Source: Chloracidobacterium sp. UBA3360
GTDB lineage: Bacteria > Acidobacteriota > Blastocatellia > Pyrinomonadales > Pyrinomonadaceae
Length of the DNA stretch: 22,181 nt
Direction of reading: 5' to 3'
Assembly (NCBI GenBank): GCA_002360555.1
Contig: DEQS01000072.1
Coordinates: forward strand, 13,835-36,015
The position numbers and the translations under genes were made by a program. Within the stretch, counting starts at the first letter, position 1. Every line of letters starts with the position of its first letter. This document shows positions 13,690-21,020 of the stretch, piece by piece. The notes under the pieces were generated by a model. That model was not told the origin of the DNA, searched no databases, and saw only the letters and a program-made list of their open reading frames with translations.

Positions 13690-14256
13690 ATGCTACTCGT
13701 CATCGATAATTACGACTCTTTCACCTACAACCTCGTCCAATATCTGGGTGAGCTTGGAGCTGAGATGCGTGTCGTTCGCAATGACGAAGTGACGGTCGAT
13801 GAGATCGAGGGCGACATTAAACCAGAACGAATATTGATCTCGCCGGGACCGGGAACGCCCGATACGGCGGGCATTTCGCTTGAGGTTATTGAACGGTTTG
13901 CCGACAAACTGCCGATCCTCGGCGTTTGTCTCGGCCATCAGGCGATAGGACAGCATTTTGGCGGCAAAGTGTCGCGTGCTCCCGAACCGGTTCACGGAAA
14001 ACCGGTCGAGATCATTCACGACGGCAAAACTGTTTTCATGGGCATTCCAAATAATTTCGCGGCCGGACGTTATCACAGCTTGATCGTCGAGCGCGACAGC
14101 ATGACCGACGAGCTCGAAATATCCGCCGAGTCGCCGGACGGGCTCGTGATGGGGCTGCGTCATAGGACGCTGAAGATCGAGGGCGTGCAGTTTCACCCGG
14201 AGTCGATATTGACCGAGCACGGCAGAAAGTTATTGCAAAATTTCCTCGAACTCTGA
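13690..14256 (+). CDS. trpG: Anthranilate/aminodeoxychorismate synthase glutamine amidotransferase subunit
   Basis: This 188-residue class I glutamine amidotransferase supplies ammonia to TrpE for anthranilate (tryptophan) or to PabB for aminodeoxychorismate (folate). It shows the family start MLLVIDNYDSFTYNLVQYL, the oxyanion segment SPGPGTP (51-57), the nucleophile Cys80 in GVCLGHQ, and the H169-x-E171 pair in QFHPES. Length is normal. ATG 13690 reproduces the family start, without a Shine-Dalgarno. Many bacteria use one subunit for both pathways (pabA/trpG). The trpD homologue 64 bases downstream favours a tryptophan role. No trpE is in the window. Confidence 0.93.
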   Translation: MLLVIDNYDSFTYNLVQYLGELGAEMRVVRNDEVTVDEIEGDIKPERILISPGPGTPDTAGISLEVIERFADKLPILGVCLGHQAIGQHFGGKVSRAPEPVHGKPVEIIHDGKTVFMGIPNNFAAGRYHSLIVERDSMTDELEISAESPDGLVMGLRHRTLKIEGVQFHPESILTEHGRKLLQNFLEL

Positions 14257-14320
14257 CATAGTAGTTATAGGGATCTGTTCCCTGTTGCCGCTCACGATCC
14301 GCTCCCGACCACTAATTTTT

Positions 14321-15403
14321 ATGACCCGCACACGAGCCGATTGGCTGCCCTCGGCACCGATCACCGCCACCAATCCAAAAGCCGACACGCCGCTGTTTCC
14401 CTTTTTCGCGCGCCTTCTGCGTGGCGAAGACCTGTCGGCAAACGAGGCTGCGGACTTTTTTCGTGCTCTAACCGACGATCGCACCGGGTCGAATCAGATC
14501 GCCGGGGCCTTGACCGCCTTGACGGCAAAGGGCGAGACGCACGAAGAGCTTGCCGGCATGGCGAGCGTGATGCGATCGCTGGCGGTAAAAGTGCCGGGCT
14601 CGAAAAAGGCTTTTGATATTGCCGGAACAGGATCCTCGACTGCACGAACATTTAACGTCTCGACCGCCGCTGCGCTTGTCGCCGCCGGTGCGGGGCTCGT
14701 CATTGCAAAACAAAGCAATCGCGGCGTGACCAGCAAAGCCGGTAGTGCGGATGTACTTGGCGAGCTCGGCGTTAAGGTCGCGAGCGAACCGGACATCGCA
14801 CAAATGGCTCTGAACGGTGTCGGTCTGAGCTTTCTCTTTGCACCAAAATTCCACCCTGCATTACGTCGGCTCGCGGATGTCCGCAGCAGTCTTGGCATTC
14901 GCACTTGCCTTAACATTCTCGGCCTGATCGCAAACCCGGCAAACGTATCACGCCAACTTATCGGCGTCTGGCATCAATCGATGCTTGAGCCAACCGCTCG
15001 GGCTCTGGCGATGCTCAAAACTGAAAAAGCCTGGGTCGTGCATGGCTCAGACGGACTTGATGAGATAACTCTGGCGGGCAAAACATTTGTCGCCGCCGTC
15101 ACGGGAACGGACGTAAAAGCTCATGTCATATCGCCCGCCGATTTTGGCCTCAAGCCTGCTAAGATCGACCATCTGAAAGCCAGCTCCGCCAAAGAAAGCG
15201 CAAAGATCATCCGCGAGGTACTCGCCAGCCGACGCCGCGATGAGGCCCGTTCGCTGATCGTCCTAAACGCCGGTGCCGCCCTGTTTCTCGGCGGCATTGC
15301 CAAAGACCCAATGCACGCCGCACGACTCGCCGAACAAAGCATCGACAGCGGCCAGGCACAGAACAAGCTCGACCGATTGATCCAAGTTACAAATAAAAAA
15401 TAG
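14321..15403 (+). CDS. trpD: Anthranilate phosphoribosyltransferase (TrpD family, altered PRPP loop)
   Basis: TrpD joins anthranilate and PRPP in tryptophan synthesis. This 360-residue protein has the helical N-domain (FFARLLRGEDLSANEA) and the phosphoribosyltransferase domain: TFN-like ARTFNVSTAAA (108-118), SKAGSADVLGELGV, KFHPALRRLADVRSSLGIRT (176-195), NPANVSRQLIGV and the Mg-site HGSDGLDE (241-248). Two conserved elements deviate: the GTGGD PRPP loop reads GTGSST (102-107), and KHGNR reads KQSNR (130-134). It may therefore be a variant or a paralogue with another substrate. ATG 14321 is chosen; a TTG at 14285 would add 12 residues. It follows trpG by 64 bases and is probably co-transcribed. 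Confidence 0.87.
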   Translation: MTRTRADWLPSAPITATNPKADTPLFPFFARLLRGEDLSANEAADFFRALTDDRTGSNQIAGALTALTAKGETHEELAGMASVMRSLAVKVPGSKKAFDIAGTGSSTARTFNVSTAAALVAAGAGLVIAKQSNRGVTSKAGSADVLGELGVKVASEPDIAQMALNGVGLSFLFAPKFHPALRRLADVRSSLGIRTCLNILGLIANPANVSRQLIGVWHQSMLEPTARALAMLKTEKAWVVHGSDGLDEITLAGKTFVAAVTGTDVKAHVISPADFGLKPAKIDHLKASSAKESAKIIREVLASRRRDEARSLIVLNAGAALFLGGIAKDPMHAARLAEQSIDSGQAQNKLDRLIQVTNKK

Positions 15404-15427
15404 TTTGTGATTGGTTGTTAGCGTGTT

Positions 15428-15444
15428 GTTAATCGATAATTAAC
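15428..15444. promoter_or_regulatory. Short palindrome before lpxK
   Basis: GTTAAT-CGATA-ATTAAC is a perfect 6-bp inverted repeat with a 5-base centre, ending 4 bases before the lpxK ATG. It could be an operator half-site pair or chance in an AT-rich gap; nothing else supports it. Confidence 0.25.
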
Positions 15445-15448
15445 GACG

Positions 15449-16435
15449 ATGTTGTCGTTGTTATCAGCCATCTACGGAAAGGTTGCGGACATTCGAAATG
15501 CGCTTTATGACAAAGGTATATTCGAATCGCACGATCTCGGCGCGCGTGTTATCAGCATCGGCAATATAACGACAGGCGGGACGGGTAAGACTCCGCTCGT
15601 TGCGTATGTTGCCAATATTTTGGCTGCTCGGGGTGAAAAGGTTTGTATTCTGACCCGCGGCTATGGACGTGAAAGTCCGAAGAAACGCGTTCTTGTTTCA
15701 GACGGCGAAAACGTTCTCGCAACTGCTACCGAATCCGGCGATGAGCCATTCGAATTAGCAAATAAATTACTTGGCAAAGCCATCGTTATCGCTGACGCCG
15801 ATCGTGTCGCAGCCGCCGAGTGGGCAAAGCGGCGATTTGGCATCACCGAATTTGTACTCGATGACGGCTTTCAGCACCGCAAGGCAAAACGCGATGTTGA
15901 TATTGTCTGTATCGACGCGACAAATCCGTTTGGTGGCGGCAAGATGCTGCCAGCAGGTCGTTTGCGCGAGCCGCTGCATAATTTATCCCGGGCTGATGTT
16001 GTGGTTATTACACGTGCCGATCTCGTTGAGGATATTTCAAATCTGACATTTGAAATTTCAAATTTGGCGCCGGATGCGGAGGTGTTTGTTGCGGAGAATA
16101 AAATAGCGCGGGTCGTTGGGTCAGAAGAATTTAACTCAAAGATGCAGAGCACATTCGCATTTTGCGGGCTCGGCAATCCGGAAAATTTCTTTGAGCTGCT
16201 GCGCCGAAATGAGATCGCTGTTAATGGATCGCTAGCGTTTCGCGACCATAATAATTATTCGCAAAAGGATATCGAGAAGATCGAAACCGAAGCGAGAAAG
16301 GCCGGAGCTGAGGTTTTACTGACCACCGCAAAGGATGCTGTGAAATTATCAAATTTCAAATTTGAGATTCCTTGTTTTGTCGTTGAGATCGAGACAGCAA
16401 TTGAAGATCAAGACAGGTTTGGGGCAATGATCTAG
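15449..16435 (+). CDS. lpxK: Tetraacyldisaccharide 4'-kinase
   Basis: LpxK phosphorylates the 4' position of the lipid A precursor at the inner membrane, so the organism makes lipid A. This 328-residue protein has an N-terminal membrane-associated helix (MLSLLSAIYG), a P-loop GGTGKTP (43-49), TRGYGR (69-74), ESGDEP (95-100), and the DDGFQHR motif (138-144). It also has GRLREP, and a C-terminal FCGLGNPENFF region. Length is usual. Residues 197-206 (SNLTFEISNL) and 315-322 (SNFKFEIP) are encoded by an AT-rich repeat also found upstream of dnaJ, an apparent in-frame repeat insertion at permissive loops. ATG 15449 fits the family. It is 45 bases after trpD. Its TAG shares bases with the stop of the convergent small gene. 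Confidence 0.94.
   Translation: MLSLLSAIYGKVADIRNALYDKGIFESHDLGARVISIGNITTGGTGKTPLVAYVANILAARGEKVCILTRGYGRESPKKRVLVSDGENVLATATESGDEPFELANKLLGKAIVIADADRVAAAEWAKRRFGITEFVLDDGFQHRKAKRDVDIVCIDATNPFGGGKMLPAGRLREPLHNLSRADVVVITRADLVEDISNLTFEISNLAPDAEVFVAENKIARVVGSEEFNSKMQSTFAFCGLGNPENFFELLRRNEIAVNGSLAFRDHNNYSQKDIEKIETEARKAGAEVLLTTAKDAVKLSNFKFEIPCFVVEIETAIEDQDRFGAMI
16035..16066 (+). repeat. AT-rich TTTGAAATTTCAAATTTG-type repeat inside lpxK
   Basis: This stretch contains TTTGAAATTTCAAATTTG. The 12-mer ATTTCAAATTTG recurs exactly at 5421-5432 (upstream of dnaJ), 16055-16066 and 16353-16364 (both in lpxK). It contains the palindrome CAAATTTG. In lpxK both copies keep the frame and encode Ser-Asn-x-x-Phe-Glu-Ile. 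Confidence 0.55.
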
Positions 16436-16560
16436 TGTTTCTTGGTCGGTGGATCTTTTTTATCACCCCAGTAAAACGCCCTGACTACGAGCACGTAGAT
16501 CAGGATGCTTAGGGCGAGTAGCACAAAAAAGAATACGACCAGCCAAGCTATTGAGGACAT
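16432..16560 (-). CDS. Small single-helix membrane protein
   Basis: This 42-residue peptide begins MSSIAWLVV, has one hydrophobic helix (about residues 5-28) and ends in a short charged tail (WGDKKDPPTKKH). ATG 16560 lies one base after the stop of the AI-2E-type permease gene (taaaATG), so translation is probably coupled. GGAGG lies about 12 bases upstream inside that gene. It may be a small accessory subunit of the permease, which is inference from position only. Its stop codon overlaps that of lpxK on the other strand (CTAG at 16432-16435). I do not know the family. Confidence 0.6.
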   Translation of the reverse strand: MSSIAWLVVFFFVLLALSILIYVLVVRAFYWGDKKDPPTKKH

Positions 16561-16561
16561 T

Positions 16562-17770
16562 TTAGTTGCCCGCCTCCGGGTGGGACTCGGCGTCTTGGAT
16601 CCAGCCTGAGACAAGGCCACGTGCTCCGCGATGCTCCAGCACGTGACGATAGATGACGGTTGCGACGGCGACTATCGGTATCGCGAGGAAAACGCCCGGT
16701 ATGCCAGCCACCTGTTCGCCCGCAAGCACCGACAGGATGATCGCCAGCGGATGCAGATGTATGCCGCCGCGGACGATGCGTGGGTAGGTGACGTAATCGT
16801 GGATTATCCGCAGCACGATCAAAAAGATCGCAACGTACAGAGCTTTCCAAGGGTCGTCGGATGCCGCAGCCGTGGTAATAACGATCAGGCCGATCGTGAC
16901 CGGGCCGAGCAGCGGGACAAATTCGAAGATACCGGCGAGTATGCCAAGCAGCAAAGCGTATTTGAGCCCAAGCGAATAAAACCCGATCGTACACAAAATT
17001 CCTATGAGGACGCACGAGATGATCTGCGCCCGCGTATAGGCGGCGAGCGTCGTATTTACTTCCTGCAATACGGCCTCGGCACGCATACGATAAGGGCCGG
17101 CCGGGAACATGCGCAATACTGCCAGCCGAAATTGATTTACATCCTTAAGAAAAAAGAATCCAAGTATCGGCACCAGCAGAAACCAAGGTAAATACGTGAC
17201 CGACATCAGCACAAAATTACCTACCGCGGCCGTTATGCTGCCGCCGATATCCGTGGCTTTCTTATTAATCTCATTTTGGACCTCATCTGGGATCCGCAGC
17301 CGATCGAACCGCTGGTTTAACTCATTTGCCCGCGCCCGCAGTGATTGGCCATACGAAGGTATATTTGCACCAAATTCTTTTGCCTGATCGACTACGCGCG
17401 GTGCAATGTTTGCGATCGCGATACCGAGCACCGTGAAAACCAACAGGTAAGCAATGACGATCGCCAACGAACGCGGCATCCATTTTTCGATACCTCGATC
17501 CTTAAAAGGCCGCCGGATCAGCCGCACGAGCGGATCGATAAGATATGCGAAAAAGACCGATAAGATAACTAGGAAAAATAGCGACGCGATCGAGCTGAGG
17601 ATCGTCTGCACCGAACCCGCAACAAATAAAATTATCAGCGTGACGATCACGACACGCAATATCGACCTTAGCGATGGCGACGAAGGGTCGAGCACAACGC
17701 GGGTCGCAGGCGTTGCTGGCACGTCAGGCGGGGGCGGTGGATCGATCTTTGGCGGTTTCAGCTCGGGCAT
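16562..17770 (-). CDS. AI-2E/PerM family permease
   Basis: This 402-residue inner-membrane protein has a Pro-rich cytosolic N-terminus (residues 1-34) and about seven to eight helices. It shows the family pattern: two N-terminal helices, a long amphipathic soluble segment (about 125-180), and the conserved LGILAGIFEFVPLLGPVTIG region. VLAGEQVAGIPGVFLAIPIVAV follows near the end. Family knowledge: members include the putative AI-2 exporter TqsA and Na+/H+ antiporter-like proteins, but substrates are mostly unknown, so none is claimed. The start ATG 17770 follows the stop of the lipoprotein gene by 18 bases, within a minus-strand operon that starts with the GT-C gene. Confidence 0.9.
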   Translation of the reverse strand: MPELKPPKIDPPPPPDVPATPATRVVLDPSSPSLRSILRVVIVTLIILFVAGSVQTILSSIASLFFLVILSVFFAYLIDPLVRLIRRPFKDRGIEKWMPRSLAIVIAYLLVFTVLGIAIANIAPRVVDQAKEFGANIPSYGQSLRARANELNQRFDRLRIPDEVQNEINKKATDIGGSITAAVGNFVLMSVTYLPWFLLVPILGFFFLKDVNQFRLAVLRMFPAGPYRMRAEAVLQEVNTTLAAYTRAQIISCVLIGILCTIGFYSLGLKYALLLGILAGIFEFVPLLGPVTIGLIVITTAAASDDPWKALYVAIFLIVLRIIHDYVTYPRIVRGGIHLHPLAIILSVLAGEQVAGIPGVFLAIPIVAVATVIYRHVLEHRGARGLVSGWIQDAESHPEAGN

Positions 17771-17788
17771 ATTTGTTAATAATATACG

Positions 17789-18268
17789 CTACTTATTTAC
17801 GTTTGTGTTGGTATTTACGTTGGTATTCGCGTTCGTATTCGCGACCGGCGGCGGCGAATAATTTTCGACGGCGAAACGGTCGAACAAAACGAACATATTC
17901 TTTGGTGGTATCTGGTTGTTAGAGCCGATGATAAACGCCTTGTCGTCGTCCGAAGACATACGCCGGTTTGCGTCCGCCGTCTGGGCTTTGATCACGCTGC
18001 GGTCCTCGGCGTCGATCTTGGCGCCATCCTTACGCCGCAAAACATACACAAACCGAAAATCCGCCGTTCGCATCGACCCGAGATCTTCTTCGAACGCGGA
18101 TTTGCGAGGCTGGGCGTTTGACGGAGCAGGCGTTTCCTTTCCCGATTTGAGAATACCGTCGTTAGCACCGCAGGCTGCGGTCAGAGCAAGCAAAAAGGTC
18201 AGCACAAGCGTTCCAAAAACTCCCCTACTCCTGCTCTCCTCTACTCCTCTACTAATTTTCCGGGTCAT
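17789..18268 (-). CDS. Lipoprotein with Asn/Thr-rich tail
   Basis: This predicted lipoprotein of about 159 residues has a basic N-region (MTRKISRGVEESRSRG), a hydrophobic core and a lipobox, L-T-A-A-C, at the lipidation Cys. A middle domain of about 90 residues (FRFVYVLRRKDGAKIDAEDRS, given in part) has no family I recognise. The tail (last 20 residues) alternates Asn and Thr with Val or Ala, like the linker of the lipoprotein at 752-1261. Start is uncertain: ATG at 18268, 18271 or 18280, all overlapping the end of the GT-C gene by 17-29 bases, with no Shine-Dalgarno. The coding DNA for the N-region is an AGTAGAGG-type purine repeat. It is probably translationally coupled to the GT-C gene. 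Confidence 0.72.
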   Translation of the reverse strand: MTRKISRGVEESRSRGVFGTLVLTFLLALTAACGANDGILKSGKETPAPSNAQPRKSAFEEDLGSMRTADFRFVYVLRRKDGAKIDAEDRSVIKAQTADANRRMSSDDDKAFIIGSNNQIPPKNMFVLFDRFAVENYSPPPVANTNANTNVNTNTNVNK

Positions 18269-20087
18269 CATTATCAGCATTTGCGTTCACATTCTTGGCG
18301 TCGTTGCGTTCTTCTTCGTCGAGTATCTTTTGCTCTTCGGGCGTTGGCGGAGGTTCGTCTTTTGCTTCACTAGGAGCGTCGCCCTTGACCGGGCGGATCT
18401 TTAACAAACGCGCATCGTCGTCTTCATAGATCGTCTCGACCCAGCCGCTTTCAAGCGCTTTGGCGATCATATCGGTGTTTTCTTTGGCGTCGGCGAAGAT
18501 ATAGTTTGCTCCAAATTTTTCGCGTATCACCGGAGCCGGATCGTCGATCTTGCCTTCGGTCAGGTCTTTGAGCAGTTTGTACAGCTCAGGATTTTGCGAA
18601 TAGAGATAATTTGGGTCGAGGCCGTAAACGTAAGTGTGTTTGGTGTCGTAAAAGAACAGCTTTGGAAAATCGTCCCAGGTGCAGTTAAATATACGCTCAC
18701 CTTTCGGGATATTGTCGGCACCCGTCTCGTCGAGTCCCGTCGCAAACTGCATTGCACGTTTGTACTTGTCGCCGGGCTCGTTGGTTTTGATATTGTCGAT
18801 CATCCCGGCCTCGTCAAAGCCAAATTTATGCAGCCCTATCATATTGTAGAGCCAGAAAATGCACAACAATATGCCCAAGACCCACGGCGTCGCCTGACGT
18901 GCGGCGTGCAGCCATGATTGCCGCTCGGTCGGTTTGTCGGCGTCGAGATAAGGGTCGATGTCGCGTTGAAATTCGTCGGGCAGCTCGGCGGCTTTTGGTG
19001 CGGTAAAGGCGTTCCACGCAAACGCTGCGAACAGTATTGCGAATGGCGGGAAATATTCGGCAAAGCGTTTTGAGCGAAACTGAGCCGCAAGCAATATGCT
19101 GGTGAAAGCGAGGAAAAATGCTGCCTTTTCGGGTAGTTTGCTGCCCTTTGGCACAAACAAAATATAGCCGATGAGCATTGCCGCAAGTGCGACGGGGAAA
19201 TTCATCAGCAATTCCATACCCGAATACGGATACCATTCGCCGCCGACGGCGACGACAAAATCGGAGCCGACCTTAAATTTCGTGGCGAAATGCTCGTAGA
19301 AAAGGTAAAGATTTGTCGGGAAATACGGGTTGATGATGTTGCCGGCGATCATACCGCCCATCGTGTAAACAAAGGGCCGCCATTCGAACCGGCGTTCGTT
19401 CCAAGCAATAATGAGCGTCCAGATGACCGCCGCAAACAGCAGCAGCGGAAACAGGCTGTACGTCCACACAAACGCAAACATCAGCGGCAGCAGCCATTTG
19501 TAATTTCGCTGAAAGAGCAGATGGATGCCGAGCACGGTGATGATGATCGTGAGCGGCGGTGCCTTGCCCATGTTCATCCGGTAGTAAAACGCGTTCGAGC
19601 AGACCATGATCGCCGCGAGCCACAGCAACTGATGCTTAATCTCGTAGCGGTAGATCAGCCAATAGACCGAAAAAATGGCGAGCGTCGCATAAAAAACCGT
19701 CGCGACCTTGGCCGCCGTTACCGGTTCAAAGAACCATAAAAACGGTATTTGTAAGAGGTGGAAAAGAAAATGATGATCGGCGTAAGCCTGTGGATTGAGA
19801 ACAGTTAGCGGCAGCCATTCAAACGTCGGCAGCCATTTGAATTGCTTGAAATTTTCCCACAACAGCGACGACCATTTGATGTGGTAATAGCCGTCCCAAT
19901 CGCCGCAACAGATCGCATCCGTCCGCGTCTGCAAAAACGTCATCACCATCAGGATCGCGAGAAACCCGAAAATGAGATAGATAACGCGGACAGCCCGCTC
20001 GCTCTCGAGAAACTCGCTCCAGCTTTGCTTTGGTTTTTGCGCCTTTTCGTCGGTTGTGGCGGGCGTTTCGTTTATGATCTCTTCCAT
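18252..20087 (-). CDS. GT-C fold membrane glycosyltransferase-like protein (STT3-like)
   Basis: This 611-residue membrane protein has about 11-13 helices. After the first helix (34-52) comes a periplasmic loop with D63-W-D65-GYYH, and later D104-H105-H106-FLFH. This Asp-aromatic-His plus DHH arrangement resembles the EL1 and DHH/EHH motifs of GT-C enzymes such as STT3/PglB oligosaccharyltransferases, which use lipid-linked sugars. The C-terminal part (about 420-560) is soluble, with GDKYKRAMQFATGLDE and DDFPKLFFYDTKHTYVYGLDP, and may be the periplasmic domain. The last 45 residues are acidic and Asn-rich. The WWDYG motif of true STT3 is not seen, so it may be another GT-C type. ATG 20087 has no clear Shine-Dalgarno. 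It is the first gene of a four-gene minus-strand operon. Confidence 0.72.
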   Translation of the reverse strand: MEEIINETPATTDEKAQKPKQSWSEFLESERAVRVIYLIFGFLAILMVMTFLQTRTDAICCGDWDGYYHIKWSSLLWENFKQFKWLPTFEWLPLTVLNPQAYADHHFLFHLLQIPFLWFFEPVTAAKVATVFYATLAIFSVYWLIYRYEIKHQLLWLAAIMVCSNAFYYRMNMGKAPPLTIIITVLGIHLLFQRNYKWLLPLMFAFVWTYSLFPLLLFAAVIWTLIIAWNERRFEWRPFVYTMGGMIAGNIINPYFPTNLYLFYEHFATKFKVGSDFVVAVGGEWYPYSGMELLMNFPVALAAMLIGYILFVPKGSKLPEKAAFFLAFTSILLAAQFRSKRFAEYFPPFAILFAAFAWNAFTAPKAAELPDEFQRDIDPYLDADKPTERQSWLHAARQATPWVLGILLCIFWLYNMIGLHKFGFDEAGMIDNIKTNEPGDKYKRAMQFATGLDETGADNIPKGERIFNCTWDDFPKLFFYDTKHTYVYGLDPNYLYSQNPELYKLLKDLTEGKIDDPAPVIREKFGANYIFADAKENTDMIAKALESGWVETIYEDDDARLLKIRPVKGDAPSEAKDEPPPTPEEQKILDEEERNDAKNVNANADNDDPEN

Positions 20088-20165
20088 GAAAATTAAGATA
20101 AATTAAATGAAAAAGTATCACGGAAACAGGGGGAAAATCTAATTAACGCAAAGAATATGATTTTT

Positions 20166-20244
20166 GCCACGAATTTACACGAATGACACGAATGTAGGAG
20201 CCATAGATATTTCTTTATTCGTGCCATTCGTGTAAATTCGTGGC
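20166..20244. repeat. Long inverted repeat with phased units (CCACGAAT type)
   Basis: Arms 20166-20193 and 20217-20244 pair at 27 of 28 positions around a 23-base loop. Each arm has three CACGAAT units spaced 9-10 bases apart. It lies in the 214-base gap between the divergent GT-C and hydrolase genes, where both promoters must also lie. Confidence 0.9.
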
Positions 20245-20301
20245 TAATTTTTCTTCCGTTTGCTTAGACAATCTCAAAGACCTAAAATTGAGAATCCGGT
20301 T

Positions 20302-20946
20302 ATGTATCCAAAAGGCAACCTTTACATCCCTGCGTCACACGGCCAGCTCGAAGCGATCATGAAAGAGCCCGCGGGCGAACGACGCGGCATTGGGCTCGTC
20401 TGTCATCCGCATCCGCTGGGCGGCGGGACGATGCATAATAAGGTGGTATTTCGTGCGGCGGCGGGATTGGTGGACGCGGGGTTGACGACGCTAAGGTTTA
20501 ACTTTCGCGGCGTTGGAGATTCGACCGGCGAACATAACGAGATCGAGGGCGGCAAAGAAGATGTGGCCGACGCACTCGCGTATATGTTTGAGCAATACCC
20601 GGGGGAAGAAATGACACTCGCGGGTTTTTCGTTCGGCTCGCGAACCGCTCTTGAGGTCGGGTACGCTGATGACCGCATCGCCCGGCTGATCAGCATCGGC
20701 ACGCCGGTTGATAAATACGGCGATTACGATTTCCTGACCTTAGTAAAAAAACCGATACTTTTTGTACACGGTGACCAAGACGAATTTGGCTCGATCGAAT
20801 CTTTGCGAGCGTTAATAGATCAGATCCCGCACGCAGAGGTCGTCGTATTTGAGAACTGCGGGCACTTTTTTGACGAGCATTTGAACGAGCTGCGGGACAC
20901 GATCCGCGATTGGACTCAAAGAGAATTAACCGCGGATGGACGCTGA
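20302..20946 (+). CDS. Alpha/beta hydrolase (COG2945-like)
   Basis: This 214-residue cytosolic alpha/beta hydrolase has the COG2945-type oxyanion segment CHPHPLGGGTMHNKV (34-48). The FNFRGVGDSTGEHNE loop is at 66-80. The nucleophile elbow is GFSFGS with Ser110, the acid is Asp160 in HGDQDEF, and the His is His188 in CGHFF. The substrate is unknown; relatives are annotated as predicted esterases. The start ATG 20302 is chosen because the upstream codons to 20260 follow repeat DNA and fit no family start. No Shine-Dalgarno is visible. The last residues, LTADGR, and the stop codon are encoded by the left arm of the repeat at 20929-21010, so the natural C-terminus was probably changed by the repeat. 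Confidence 0.9.
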   Translation: MYPKGNLYIPASHGQLEAIMKEPAGERRGIGLVCHPHPLGGGTMHNKVVFRAAAGLVDAGLTTLRFNFRGVGDSTGEHNEIEGGKEDVADALAYMFEQYPGEEMTLAGFSFGSRTALEVGYADDRIARLISIGTPVDKYGDYDFLTLVKKPILFVHGDQDEFGSIESLRALIDQIPHAEVVVFENCGHFFDEHLNELRDTIRDWTQRELTADGR

Positions 20947-21010
20947 TTAACGCAGATAGGAGTAACTAAAATGCTTTAGATATCTGCGTTAATTTGCGTT
21001 TATCTGCGGT
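20929..21010. repeat. Long inverted repeat with 10-base phased units (CGCAGAT type)
   Basis: The left arm 20929-20958 and right arm 20981-21010 are complementary at 25 of 30 positions around a 22-base spacer. Each arm has three units at 10-base intervals (CGCGGATGGA, CGCTGATTAA, CGCAGATAGG). The left arm runs into the 3' end of the hydrolase gene, and the right arm ends 10 bases before the thioesterase ATG. Confidence 0.85.
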
Positions 21011-21020
21011 AAAAGATCTT

